Assembly (NCBI RefSeq): GCF_004331265.1
Contig: NZ_SJOO01000014.1
Coordinates: forward strand, 17,395-81,394
Reading direction: 5' to 3'
Source of the DNA: Enterobacter wuhouensis
Lineage (GTDB): Bacteria > Pseudomonadota > Gammaproteobacteria > Enterobacterales > Enterobacteriaceae
DNA length: 64,000 nt
Shown: positions 9,230 to 17,933 of the stretch, piece after piece
Numbering within the stretch: the first letter of the stretch is position 1
Layout of the letters: each line of letters starts with the position of its first letter
Notes under the pieces: generated by a model
The model's database searches: none
Seen by the model: only the letters and a program-made list of their open reading frames with translations
What the model was told of the DNA's origin: nothing
Program-made: the position numbers and the translations under genes

Positions 9230-9846
9230 CGAGAGATGATGAGATGAATGCCGAAGCCGGCGAACAGCGCGCCGGCGAAGCCGTCGATCCACTTCGCGAT
9301 GCGCTGGTAGCCGCGGCGCATCGCCGGTAAGGCGAACAGGCTGGCCACCACGGTGAACCAGGCAAACGTCTCAACGACGATCAGCAGGAAGATCCCCCAG
9401 CGCGCGCCCGCGCCCACGCTATCGCCCACAAACAGCGAGAACACGGAGCCGAAATAGATAATCGCTTTCGGGTTCGCCAGGTTGGTCAGCAGCCCTTTCA
9501 CAAAGCTGCGGCCGCCCGTTGCCAGCTCCACCTTAGGCTCTTCCGGTTTTTTCTCTTCTTTCTTCAGCGCCCCGCGCAGCATCTGGTAGCCCATCCAGCA
9601 CAAGTACAGCCCGCCGCCGACCATAATAATGTTATGCAGCCAGGCCATCTTCGCCAGGATCAGGTTCAGGCCGAGCAGCGCGACTGCCGCCCAGACCATG
9701 ACGCCCATGGTAATACCGAGCACGCCCATCATCGCCTCTTTGCGGGAGCGGCTGACGGCGGTTTGCGACACGAAGAAAAAGTCAGGGCCAGGGCTCATCA
9801 GCGCAACGAGGTGCACTAACGCCACGGTGAGAAATAGCATTAACAT
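9226..9846 (-). CDS. rhtC: Threonine exporter RhtC
   Basis: A 206-residue LysE-family membrane protein, nearly identical to E. coli RhtC, which exports threonine. The signature SPGPDFFFV lies in the first helix-loop region, followed by five or six further hydrophobic segments with a charged KKEEKK loop near residue 95. It is convergent with rhtB and lies 61 bp downstream of recQ. Confidence 0.97.
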   Translation of the reverse strand: MLMLFLTVALVHLVALMSPGPDFFFVSQTAVSRSRKEAMMGVLGITMGVMVWAAVALLGLNLILAKMAWLHNIIMVGGGLYLCWMGYQMLRGALKKEEKKPEEPKVELATGGRSFVKGLLTNLANPKAIIYFGSVFSLFVGDSVGAGARWGIFLLIVVETFAWFTVVASLFALPAMRRGYQRIAKWIDGFAGALFAGFGIHLIISR

Positions 9847-9907
9847 AATTAGCTCGCGGGGAAATAATGTAGTGAGTCACCATCCTGGCACTTTTTCGCC
9901 CGGCTGA

Positions 9908-11737
9908 CTACTCTTCGTCATCACCATCGGCGTGAGAGCGGATGAGCGCCATAAACTCTTTCCCGAAGCGCTCCAGCTTGCGCGTGCCGACGCCGTTGAC
10001 GCTCAGCATCTCGCTGGCGCTGAGCGGCATCTGCTCGGCCATCTCAATCAGCGTCGCGTCGTTGAACACCACGTAAGGCGGGATGTTCTCTTCATCGGCA
10101 ATGGCTTTACGCAGCTTGCGCAGTTTGGCAAACAGTTTGCGGTCGTAGTTGCCGCCGTAGGATTTCTGCATCACGCGCGGCTTGAGAGCGATAACGCGCG
10201 GCACGGCGAGCTTGAGTTCAACTTCACCCCGCAGCACCGGGCGCGCGGCCTCCGTGAGCTGAAGCGCGGAGTGCTGGGCAATATTTTGCGTGGCAAAGCC
10301 GAGGTGGATCAGCTGGCGAATAATACTTACCCAGTGCTCGTGGCTCTGCTCTTTACCGATGCCGTAAACCGGCAGCTTGTCGTGGCCCATGTCGCGGATG
10401 CGCTGGTTGTTGGCCCCACGCAGCACTTCCACCACGTAGCCCATCCCGAAGCGCTGGTTGACGCGCCCAATGGTTGAGAGCGCCTTACGCGCGTCCATCA
10501 GGCCATCGTACTGCTTCGGCGGGTCAAGGCAGATATCGCAGTTGCCGCACGGCTCCTGACGCCCCTCGCCAAAGTAGTTGAGCAAAACCAGACGGCGGCA
10601 GGTTTGCGCTTCGGCAAACGCCCCCATCGCGTTGAGCTTGTGGCGCTCGATATCCTGCAGCTGACCCTGAGGCTTCTCTTCCAGGCAGCGGCGCAGCCAC
10701 GCCATGTCGGCCGGATCGTAAAACAGCATCGCTTCCGCCGGCAGGCCGTCACGCCCGGCGCGGCCGGTTTCCTGATAGTAGGATTCAATATTGCGCGGGA
10801 TGTCGAAGTGCACCACGAAGCGCACGTTGGGCTTGTTGATCCCCATCCCGAAGGCCACCGTCGCGACCACAATCTGCAGGTCGTCGCGCTGGAATTTCTC
10901 CTGCACGTCGGCGCGGATGTGGTTCTCCAGCCCGGCGTGATACGCAGCGGCGCTAAAACCGCGGTTTTGCAGACGCGCGGCGGTGTCTTCGACCTTCGCA
11001 CGGCTGTTGCAGTAGATGATGCCGGACTTGCCGCGCTGCTCCTGAACGTAGCGCAGGAGCTGATCCAGCGGCTTGAATTTCTCCATCAGCATATAGCGAA
11101 TGTTCGGGCGGTCGAAGCTGCTGACCTGAATATAAGGGTCTTTTAACCCGAGCAGACGAACGATGTCCAGACGCGTCGTATCATCCGCCGTGGCGGTAAG
11201 CGCCATAAACGGCAGCTCGGGGAAGCGCTGACGCAGCTGGCCGAGGGCGGCATATTCCGGGCGGAAGTCATGTCCCCACTGGGAGATACAGTGCGCTTCA
11301 TCCACCGCCAGCAGGACCGGATTCCAGTGCGCGAGATGATCGAGGAAGTTATCCAGCATCAGGCGTTCCGGCGCGATGTAAAGCAGGCGGATCTGCCCGG
11401 TGCGGCAACCCGCCATCACCTCTTGCTGCTGCTCGCGGGTTTGCGTGGAGTTAAGACAGGCGGCCGCCACGCCGTTGGCGAGCAGCTGGTCGACCTGGTC
11501 TTTCATCAGGGAAATCAGGGGCGATACCACGACCGTCAGGCCGTTCAGCACCAGCGCGGGCACCTGATAGCAGAGCGATTTTCCGCCGCCGGTTGGCATC
11601 ACGACCAGGCAGTCGCGGCCTTCCAGCACGGTTTCAATGATGGTTTCCTGGCCAGGGCGGAACTGCTGATAGCCAAAGGTTTCCTGCAAAACCTGTTTAG
11701 CCAGCGATTCCTGATTCAATACTTCCGCCTGCGCCAC
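9908..11737 (-). CDS. recQ: ATP-dependent DNA helicase RecQ
   Basis: A 609-residue SF2 helicase, 3'-5', acting in RecF-pathway recombination and fork processing. Visible are the Walker A motif PTGGGKS, the DEAH box (VDEAHCISQWGHDFRP), the QETGRAGRDG motif VI, four zinc-binding cysteines in the RecQ-Ct region (CGNCDIC) and a C-terminal HRDC domain. The start is taken at GTG 11737 (VAQAEVLN), matching E. coli MAQAEVLN and preceded by GGGG. An in-frame TTG at 11800 lies upstream of the pldA terminator and is unlikely. Confidence 0.97.
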   Translation of the reverse strand: MAQAEVLNQESLAKQVLQETFGYQQFRPGQETIIETVLEGRDCLVVMPTGGGKSLCYQVPALVLNGLTVVVSPLISLMKDQVDQLLANGVAAACLNSTQTREQQQEVMAGCRTGQIRLLYIAPERLMLDNFLDHLAHWNPVLLAVDEAHCISQWGHDFRPEYAALGQLRQRFPELPFMALTATADDTTRLDIVRLLGLKDPYIQVSSFDRPNIRYMLMEKFKPLDQLLRYVQEQRGKSGIIYCNSRAKVEDTAARLQNRGFSAAAYHAGLENHIRADVQEKFQRDDLQIVVATVAFGMGINKPNVRFVVHFDIPRNIESYYQETGRAGRDGLPAEAMLFYDPADMAWLRRCLEEKPQGQLQDIERHKLNAMGAFAEAQTCRRLVLLNYFGEGRQEPCGNCDICLDPPKQYDGLMDARKALSTIGRVNQRFGMGYVVEVLRGANNQRIRDMGHDKLPVYGIGKEQSHEHWVSIIRQLIHLGFATQNIAQHSALQLTEAARPVLRGEVELKLAVPRVIALKPRVMQKSYGGNYDRKLFAKLRKLRKAIADEENIPPYVVFNDATLIEMAEQMPLSASEMLSVNGVGTRKLERFGKEFMALIRSHADGDDEE

Positions 11738-11759
11738 GTTAACCCCATATGCCAGAAAT

Positions 11760-11786
11760 GAAACAGGCGCTATTTTCAGCGCCTGA
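11760..11786 (-). terminator. Terminator downstream of pldA
   Basis: A perfect 8-bp stem CAGGCGCT / AGCGCCTG (11764-11785) is followed on the minus strand by TTTCATTTCT. It separates pldA from recQ and argues against the upstream TTG as recQ start. Confidence 0.75.
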
Positions 11787-11827
11787 GAAAGAAACTTCAA
11801 CGTTTAACGTAAAAACATTCGAGCGGC

Positions 11828-12697
11828 CTAGAAAATATCGTTCAGCATGACGCCCACACCCACGCGGGTCTGATTGAAGTTGTAGTCGATCAGCGACTCG
11901 CCGTATCCGCTGTACACCTGCGTGTAAAGACGCACGTGCTTCGTCACCGGATAGCTCAGGCCCAGCTCTGCGCCGCCGTAGCCGGTGTTCCAGTTGTACT
12001 GGCCTTTGGCGCTCAGCACCGCATCGCCTAGCTGGTAGCCAATCTTGAGCTGGTAGTAGCCCATGTATTTGGTGATATCCGGGTTATCGTCGGTGCTGCC
12101 CACCACATACCACGGCTTCACCTCCACCATCAAATTGCCGTTCTGCGCCATCAGGCGGGTGTAGGCGCGGTTCCAGCTGCGCGAGGTTGGATCGGAGCGA
12201 CCGTTGGAGTCATGGTTAAAGCCCACTTCGACGTCGCGCAGCGTCCAGCCTGCGAACTCGTAGTCCGTTGCGAAGCCGAGGAACAGCTGCGGCTCATAGT
12301 TGGTTTCGCGGAACGGCGAGGACTCCCCGCTGTTGGAAAGCTGCCACCAGGATTTTTGCGTATAGGAAGCACCGAACACCGAGTTCGGCCCCAGAATGCC
12401 GCGCCAGAACGGGAAAGCGAGGCTGAGCTGGTACTTCACCTCATCCTTACGCGCATTATCGGACCAGTTATAGGAGCGAATGGCCTCTTTGTTGAGATCG
12501 CTGGTCTGGGTGTAAATCACGTAGTTGGTGTCGTACGGGTAGAGCGTGAACGGATTGTCGTGCTCCTGAAGCATATTGGCGATGATGCTGCCCTTAACGG
12601 CAGGTTTATCGTGCACCTCTTTTATGGTCGCTTCCTGCGCATATGCTGTGAAGGGCAGCGCAACCGCCGCCAGTAACCAGGCCAGATACGTCCGCAT
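11828..12697 (-). CDS. pldA: Outer-membrane phospholipase A (OMPLA)
   Basis: The 289-residue precursor has a signal peptide cut after residue 20 (PFTAYA|QEA), then a 12-strand beta-barrel ending in Phe. The catalytic triad of OMPLA is seen at precursor positions His162, Ser164 and Asn176, equal to mature His142, Ser144 and Asn156. The enzyme hydrolyses phospholipids that reach the outer leaflet, when activated by Ca2+-dependent dimerisation. A terminator follows before recQ. Confidence 0.98.
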   Translation of the reverse strand: MRTYLAWLLAAVALPFTAYAQEATIKEVHDKPAVKGSIIANMLQEHDNPFTLYPYDTNYVIYTQTSDLNKEAIRSYNWSDNARKDEVKYQLSLAFPFWRGILGPNSVFGASYTQKSWWQLSNSGESSPFRETNYEPQLFLGFATDYEFAGWTLRDVEVGFNHDSNGRSDPTSRSWNRAYTRLMAQNGNLMVEVKPWYVVGSTDDNPDITKYMGYYQLKIGYQLGDAVLSAKGQYNWNTGYGGAELGLSYPVTKHVRLYTQVYSGYGESLIDYNFNQTRVGVGVMLNDIF

Positions 12698-12857
12698 CGG
12701 TGGTGTTCTCCTGAAATCGTTACATTTAATGAATCGTTTTGTCCGGGCATTCTACAGACTTCTGCGACAACTTCCGCCTACTCGTTTCTGAAAGTGGAAA
12801 TCATTATGGTTGAGGCATAAAATCAACATTTTGTTAACAACAAGGATGAGACGTCTC

Positions 12858-13325
12858 ATGTCAGCCATGCTTACCGCCGAAGAAGCCTTAAAGCTCGTGG
12901 GCGAGATTTTTGTTTATCACATGCCCTTTAACCGCGCGCTCGGTCTGGAGCTGGAGCGATACGAGAAAGACTTTGCTCAGCTGAGCTTCAACAACCAGCC
13001 AATGATGGTAGGCAACTGGGCGCAAAGCATTTTGCACGGCGGCGTGATTGCCTCCGCGCTGGACGTGGCGGCAGGGCTGGTCTGCGTCGGCAGCACGCTG
13101 ACGCGTCACGACACCATTAATGAAGACGAACTCCGCCAGCGCCTGTCGCGCATGGGGACCATTGATTTACGCGTCGATTATCTGCGCCCGGGAAGGGGCA
13201 ATCGCTTTACCTGCAGCAGCAGCCTGCTGCGCGCGGGGAACAAAGTCGCCGTGGCGCGCGTTGAGCTGCATAACGAAGAACAGGTGTACATCGCCAGCGC
13301 GACCGCCACTTATATGGTGGGTTGA
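12858..13325 (+). CDS. yigI: Acyl-CoA thioesterase YigI (hotdog fold)
   Basis: A 155-residue hotdog-fold protein of the PaaI/YigI thioesterase family. The hallmark ILHGGVIASALDVAAG helix segment is at residues 58-75. In E. coli YigI hydrolyses medium- to long-chain acyl-CoA and helps with unusual fatty acids. Start ATG 12858 gives the E. coli length and has AAGGA upstream. An earlier in-frame ATG at 12810 lacks similarity. It diverges from pldA and lies 51 bp ahead of rarD in the same direction. Confidence 0.93.
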   Translation: MSAMLTAEEALKLVGEIFVYHMPFNRALGLELERYEKDFAQLSFNNQPMMVGNWAQSILHGGVIASALDVAAGLVCVGSTLTRHDTINEDELRQRLSRMGTIDLRVDYLRPGRGNRFTCSSSLLRAGNKVAVARVELHNEEQVYIASATATYMVG

Positions 13326-13376
13326 GGCGGCAAAATCGGGTAAAATTAATTCACTATTTTGTAACGGATTATCCCG

Positions 13377-14273
13377 ATGGATGCTAAACAGACGCGGCAG
13401 GGCGTTTTACTCGCCCTTGCCGCTTATTTTATTTGGGGTATCGCACCGGCGTACTTCAAGCTTATCGCCTACGTTCCGGCTGACGAGATCCTCACTCACC
13501 GCGTTATCTGGTCGTTCTTCTTTATGATTGCGCTGATGAGCATCAGCCGTCAGTGGTCGGGCGTCAAAACGCTGCTCAAAACCCCTAAAAAGGTATTCCT
13601 GCTGGCGCTCTCTGCGGTGCTGATTGGCGGCAACTGGCTGCTGTTCATCTGGGCGGTGAATAACCATCACATGCTCGAAGCGAGCCTGGGATACTTCATT
13701 AACCCGCTGGTGAACATCGTGCTGGGGATGATTTTCCTCGGCGAACGCTTCCGCCGTATGCAGTGGGTGGCCGTCATTCTGGCCTTCTGCGGCGTGCTGG
13801 TGCAGCTGTGGACCTTCGGTTCGCTGCCGATTATTGCCCTCGGCCTGGCGTTTAGCTTTGCTTTCTACGGCCTGGTGCGTAAGAAAATTGCCGTGGAAGC
13901 GCAGACCGGGATGCTGTTTGAAACCCTGTGGCTGCTGCCGGTAGCGGCAATCTATCTGTTTGGCATCGCCGACAGCGCCACCAGCCACATGGGCAGTAAC
14001 CCGTGGTCGCTGAACCTGATGCTGATGGCGGCGGGCGTAGTGACCACCATTCCTCTGCTGTGCTTCACCGGTGCGGCGACGCGCCTGCGGCTCTCCACGC
14101 TGGGCTTCTTCCAGTACATTGGCCCGACGCTGATGTTCCTGCTGGCAGTGGTGTTTTACGGTGAAGTGCCGGGCGCGGACAAGATGGTGACCTTCGCCTT
14201 CATCTGGGTGGCGCTGACCATCTTTGTTGCGGATGCGATTTATACCCAGCGCAGGGTGCGCAAAGGGTTGTAG
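13377..14273 (+). CDS. rarD: RarD, EamA/DMT-family permease
   Basis: A 298-residue inner-membrane protein with about ten hydrophobic helices in two EamA repeats, orthologous to E. coli RarD. The transported substrate is not established. Older annotation as a chloramphenicol-resistance permease is by similarity only. It probably shares a transcript with yigI. In E. coli, yigG and yigF lie between rarD and corA. Here only repeats separate them. Confidence 0.95.
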   Translation: MDAKQTRQGVLLALAAYFIWGIAPAYFKLIAYVPADEILTHRVIWSFFFMIALMSISRQWSGVKTLLKTPKKVFLLALSAVLIGGNWLLFIWAVNNHHMLEASLGYFINPLVNIVLGMIFLGERFRRMQWVAVILAFCGVLVQLWTFGSLPIIALGLAFSFAFYGLVRKKIAVEAQTGMLFETLWLLPVAAIYLFGIADSATSHMGSNPWSLNLMLMAAGVVTTIPLLCFTGAATRLRLSTLGFFQYIGPTLMFLLAVVFYGEVPGADKMVTFAFIWVALTIFVADAIYTQRRVRKGL

Positions 14274-14277
14274 TGCT

Positions 14278-14313
14278 CCCCTCACCCTAACCCTCTCCCA
14301 AAGGGAGAGGGAA
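14278..14313. repeat. Interspersed palindromic element (copy 1)
   Basis: A C-rich flank CCCTCACCCTAA is joined to a perfect dyad CCCTCTCCC-AAA-GGGAGAGGG. The same element in inverted orientation lies at 51284-51320, so this is a dispersed repeat family distinct from REP. It may also end rarD transcription. Confidence 0.8.
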
Positions 14314-14320
14314 CACTATC

Positions 14321-14350
14321 GTAGGCCCGGTAAGCGCAGCGCCACCGGGC
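14321..14350. repeat. REP-type unit between rarD and corA
   Basis: GTAGGCCCGGTAAGCGCAGC followed by GCCACCGGGC, the inverted orientation of the unit at 2433. It sits between two convergent genes. Confidence 0.88.
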
Positions 14351-14356
14351 AATTTC

Positions 14357-15307
14357 TCAAAGCCAGTTCTTCCGCTTAAAGTACAGATACGGCGCCAATC
14401 CCGCGAGGATCATGAAGATAATCGCCCCCGGGTAACCAAAGCTCCACTTCAGCTCCGGCATAAACTCAAAGTTCATCCCATAGCTGGATGCCACCAGCGT
14501 CGGCGGCAGGAATACCACGGATACCACCGAGAAGATCTTGATGATGCGGTTCTGCTCGATGTTGATAAAGCCCATCGCCGCCTGCATCAGGAAGTTCACC
14601 TTCTGGAACAGGGATTCGTTGTGCGGCAGCAGGGATTCGATATCGCGCAGGATCTCACGCGCCTGCTCCAGCTGGCCGCCCGGCAGACGCGCCTTGCGCA
14701 CCAGGAAGTTCAGCGCGCGCTGGGTATCCATCAGACACAAACGCACCTTCCAGCCGATATCTTCCAGCTCCGCCAGCGTGGAGAGCGCTTCGTCGTATTC
14801 ATCGCCCTGATGGCCCTCCATGATCACGCGGCTCAGCTTTTCCAGATCGCTGTAGATGTTTTCAATTTCGTCCGCCAGCTGTTCGATTTTGGTTTCGAAC
14901 AGGTCGAGCAGCAGCTCGTAGGCGTTGCCGTCCACCATCGCCTGACTGCGGGCGCGCATGCGGTAAAGACGAAACGCAGGCAGTTCACGCTCGCGCAGGG
15001 TAAACAGACGGCCGTCGCGGATGGTAAACGCCACGGTAGAGTTACCCGCGTGGTCGTCGGCATCTTCAAAGAAGAAGAAGGAGTGGATGTGCAGGCCGTC
15101 TTCGTCTTCAAAGAAACGTGCGGATGCTTCGATGTCTTCCAGTTCCGGGCGGGTTGCCAGGCTTTGCCCCAGCTCAGATTGTACGCGAAGGCGCTCATCG
15201 TCGTCCGGCTCGACCAGATCCACCCATACGGCATCAATGAGGGGCTGTGACTCTTCGGCTTCAAGCCGAGTCAGTCGGTTTTTTTCGAGTTGAAATGCGC
15301 TCAACAT
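14357..15307 (-). CDS. corA: Magnesium/cobalt/nickel channel CorA
   Basis: A 316-residue pentameric Mg2+ channel subunit. The large N-terminal cytoplasmic funnel is followed by two C-terminal helices, the first ending in the ion-selectivity signature YGMNFEFMPE, and a basic KRKNWL tail. Start ATG 15307 (MLSAFQLE) follows GGGAGT and gives the E. coli length. An upstream in-frame codon at 15355 is not supported. The 356-bp gap to uvrD holds a leader ORF and a long hairpin that may control corA. Confidence 0.98.
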   Translation of the reverse strand: MLSAFQLEKNRLTRLEAEESQPLIDAVWVDLVEPDDDERLRVQSELGQSLATRPELEDIEASARFFEDEDGLHIHSFFFFEDADDHAGNSTVAFTIRDGRLFTLRERELPAFRLYRMRARSQAMVDGNAYELLLDLFETKIEQLADEIENIYSDLEKLSRVIMEGHQGDEYDEALSTLAELEDIGWKVRLCLMDTQRALNFLVRKARLPGGQLEQAREILRDIESLLPHNESLFQKVNFLMQAAMGFINIEQNRIIKIFSVVSVVFLPPTLVASSYGMNFEFMPELKWSFGYPGAIIFMILAGLAPYLYFKRKNWL

Positions 15308-15422
15308 GACCGGGACTCCCAATGCAAAAAATATCGGACAGTTCGGTGGGCACACAGAAACAAATTGGGTTTCAGACCATTAAACAGCCTGACTCAGCGC
15401 GACGGGAATAATGCAGTCGCTG

Positions 15423-15468
15423 ACAACCACTAAGGCCATCAGCAAGAGGAGATAGCCTTAGGAGTTGT
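15423..15468 (-). promoter_or_regulatory. Long hairpin in the corA leader, overlapping the leader-ORF stop
   Basis: In RNA the arms ACAACTCCTAAGGC and GCCTTAGTGGTTGT form a 14-bp stem with one mismatch and one G-U pair around an 18-nt loop. The 5' arm contains the TAA stop of the leader ORF, so ribosomes ending there would open the hairpin. No T-run follows, so it is not an intrinsic terminator. A role in translation-coupled or Rho-dependent control of corA is inference. Confidence 0.6.
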
Positions 15469-15601
15469 TCCTGGATGACAGGGAATTGAGCCAGTATCTA
15501 CTGGGTGTGTCCAAGGCGAATGTCCTCTTAGCGTAATCGTGCGCGCATGTTACGCCAGCTATAACTGTGGCGTCAACACGCAACGGGACGCTGAAGGGCA
15601 T
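15458..15601 (-). CDS. Possible corA leader peptide (CorL-like position)
   Basis: A 47-codon ORF begins at ATG 15601 with GAAGG seven bases upstream and ends at TAA inside the corA leader hairpin. The peptide starts MPFSVPLRVDATVIAG and ends SSRNNS. Salmonella corA is known to be controlled by translation of a short leader ORF, corL, which affects Rho access. I cannot compare this sequence with corL from memory. Position, ribosome site and hairpin are the evidence, and codon conservation was not tested. Confidence 0.5.
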   Translation of the reverse strand: MPFSVPLRVDATVIAGVTCAHDYAKRTFALDTPSRYWLNSLSSRNNS

Positions 15602-15663
15602 TAATTGACCTTCAACGTATAAGGTTAGCAGATCATTACAAAATAATGATATTTTTCTGAATG

Positions 15664-17826
15664 TTAGACTGTTTCCAGCTTCGCATAGGCCGCCACCAGC
15701 CATTTGATCCCCTGCCCCTGGAACGCCACTTGCAGACGACTGTGCTCGCCGCTGCCTTCCAGATTCACGATGGTGCCTTCACCAAACTTCGAATGGCGCA
15801 CGCGCTGGCCCAGCTTGTAGCCCGTGTCATTTTCCGAGATCGGCGCGCCCATGCGCTGATGGCTGACCGGACGGCTGATGCTGGCGCGCAGGCGCACCTC
15901 TTCCACGCACGCTTCCGGCAGCTCGCCGATGAAGCGCGACGGACGGTGATAGACCTCTTTGCCGTACAGACGGCGGGTTTCGGCGTAGGTCAGCGTCAGC
16001 TTTTGCATCGCACGGGTCACGCCGACGTAGGCCAGACGACGCTCCTCTTCCAGCCGGCCGCCCTCATCCAGCGACATCTGGCTCGGGAACATCCCCTCTT
16101 CCATGCCGACGATGAACACCTGCGGGAACTCCAGGCCTTTGGCGGAGTGCAGGGTCATCAGCTGAACCGCATCCTGCCAGGTGTCCGCCTGCCCCTCGCC
16201 CGCTTCCAGCGCGGCGTGGGAAAGGAACGCCTGCAGCGGCATCAGGTCTTCGTCTTCTTCGTTGTAGCTGAACTGGCGCGTTGCCGTCACCAGTTCCTCT
16301 AAGTTCTCAATACGGGTCTGGCCCTTCTCGCCCTTCTCCTGCTCGTACATGATGCGCAGGCCGGAGTCTTTGATCACCCGGTCGGTCTGCACGTGCAGCG
16401 GCATGTCGGCGGTTTCCTGCGCCAGAGCGTCTATCAGCTCAATAAAGCGCTGCAGCGCGCTGGCGGCACGTCCGGCGAGGGCCTTTTCCTGCAGCAGCTC
16501 GCGGCACGCCTGCCACAGCGTCAGCTGGCGGTCGCGCGAGGCCTGACGCACCACGTCCAGCGTGCGGTCGCCAATGCCGCGCGTTGGCGTGTTCACCACG
16601 CGCTCAAAGGCCGCGTCGTCGTTACGGTTGGCGATCAGGCGCAGGTACGAGAGCGCGTCCTTGATTTCCTGACGTTCGAAGAAGCGCATACCGCCGTAAA
16701 TGCGGTACGGCATGCTCACCTGCAGCAGCGCCTCTTCCAGCACGCGCGACTGGGCGTTGCTGCGATAGAGAATGGCGCACTGCTCCAGCGCGCCGCCGTT
16801 GTCCTGCCAGGTTTTGATGCGGTTCACCACGAAGCGCGCTTCGTCGAGTTCGTTGAACGCGCAGTAAATCGAGATCGGTTCACCGTCGACGCCGTCGGTC
16901 CACAGCTTTTTACCCAGACGGCCGTTGTTATTTTCGATCAGGGCGTTAGCCGCGCTGAGGATGTTGTTCGTCGAGCGGTAGTTCTGCTCCAGACGAATGG
17001 TCTGTGCGCCGGGGAAATCGTTGAGGAAGCGCTGGATGTTTTCCACCTGCGCCCCGCGCCAGCCGTAGATCGACTGGTCGTCATCGCCCACGATCATCAC
17101 CTTGCCGGTATCGCCGGCCAGCAGGCGGATCCATGCGTACTGGATGTTGTTGGTATCCTGGAACTCATCCACCAGGATATTGGTGAAGCGTTCGCGGTAG
17201 TGCTGCAGGATGTGCGGCTTGTTGAGCCACAGCTCGTGGGCGCGCAGCAGCAGCTCGGCGAAATCCACCAGACCGGCGCGATCGCAGGCTTCCTGATAGG
17301 CCTTGTAGACGTTCTGCCAGGTCTGCTCGACCGGGTTGCCGAAGCTCTGAATGTGGTGCGGGCGCAGCCCTTCGTCTTTCTGGCCGTTGATGTACCACAT
17401 TGCCTGACGCGGCGGCCACTGCTTCTCGTCGAGGTTCATCGCCTTGATCAGGCGCTTCAGCAGACGCAGCTGGTCTTCGCTGTCGAGGATCTGGAAATCC
17501 TGGGGCAGGTTGGCGTCCATATGGTGCGCGCGCAGCAGGCGGTGCGCCAGGCCGTGGAAGGTGCCGACCCACATGCCGCCCTGGCTGGTGCCCATCAGCT
17601 GCGCGATACGGTGGCGCATCTCTGCCGCCGCCTTGTTGGTAAACGTTACCGCCATGATGGAGTACGGGGAGCAGTTCTCCACGCTCTGCAGCCAGGCGAT
17701 GCGGTGAACCAGCACGCGCGTCTTACCACTGCCCGCCCCAGCCAGCACCAGCATGTTGGTGCGCGAAGCCGCTACGGCTTCACGCTGTTTGTCATTAAGG
17801 CTGTCGAGCAGGTAAGAAACGTCCAT
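15664..17826 (-). CDS. uvrD: DNA helicase II (UvrD)
   Basis: A 720-residue SF1A 3'-5' helicase used in nucleotide-excision and mismatch repair. Walker A is GAGSGKT, the Walker B/DEXX motif is VDEFQDTNN, and motifs IV-VI (LEQNYRS, THSAKGLEF-type, VGVTRA) are all present. The C-terminal Tudor-like tail binds RNA polymerase (GQRVRHSKFGEGTIV). Start ATG 17826 (MDVSYLLDSLND) matches E. coli. A LexA-like box and a REP unit lie upstream. Confidence 0.99.
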   Translation of the reverse strand: MDVSYLLDSLNDKQREAVAASRTNMLVLAGAGSGKTRVLVHRIAWLQSVENCSPYSIMAVTFTNKAAAEMRHRIAQLMGTSQGGMWVGTFHGLAHRLLRAHHMDANLPQDFQILDSEDQLRLLKRLIKAMNLDEKQWPPRQAMWYINGQKDEGLRPHHIQSFGNPVEQTWQNVYKAYQEACDRAGLVDFAELLLRAHELWLNKPHILQHYRERFTNILVDEFQDTNNIQYAWIRLLAGDTGKVMIVGDDDQSIYGWRGAQVENIQRFLNDFPGAQTIRLEQNYRSTNNILSAANALIENNNGRLGKKLWTDGVDGEPISIYCAFNELDEARFVVNRIKTWQDNGGALEQCAILYRSNAQSRVLEEALLQVSMPYRIYGGMRFFERQEIKDALSYLRLIANRNDDAAFERVVNTPTRGIGDRTLDVVRQASRDRQLTLWQACRELLQEKALAGRAASALQRFIELIDALAQETADMPLHVQTDRVIKDSGLRIMYEQEKGEKGQTRIENLEELVTATRQFSYNEEDEDLMPLQAFLSHAALEAGEGQADTWQDAVQLMTLHSAKGLEFPQVFIVGMEEGMFPSQMSLDEGGRLEEERRLAYVGVTRAMQKLTLTYAETRRLYGKEVYHRPSRFIGELPEACVEEVRLRASISRPVSHQRMGAPISENDTGYKLGQRVRHSKFGEGTIVNLEGSGEHSRLQVAFQGQGIKWLVAAYAKLETV

Positions 17827-17863
17827 TGGCACCGTCACATAGTATTCAGGAACACAGCAAAAC

Positions 17864-17893
17864 GCCCGGTGGCGCTTCGCTTACCGGGCCTAC
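17864..17893. repeat. REP-type unit inside the uvrD 5' region
   Basis: GCCCGGTGGCGCTTCGCTTA with arm CCGGGCCTAC. Unlike the other units it lies between a promoter region and a start codon, 38 bp ahead of uvrD. If the LexA-like box marks the promoter, the palindrome is transcribed in the uvrD leader. Confidence 0.85.
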
Positions 17894-17905
17894 AACTGCA
17901 AAACC

Positions 17906-17921
17906 CTGGTAATTTATACAA
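17906..17921 (-). promoter_or_regulatory. LexA-like SOS box for uvrD
   Basis: On the minus strand the sequence reads TTGTATAAATTACCAG, 12 of 16 positions equal to the E. coli uvrD SOS box as I recall it (CTGTATATATACCCAG). The first base of the CTG arm is changed to T, so binding may be weaker. It overlaps a TATAAA hexamer. Confidence 0.55.
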
Positions 17922-17933
17922 TATTACTGGTGA

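Noticed and set aside
12810..12857. Upstream in-frame start for yigI
   Set aside because: The extra 16 residues are basic and unlike the family, and the ATG at 12858 gives the standard length with a ribosome site.
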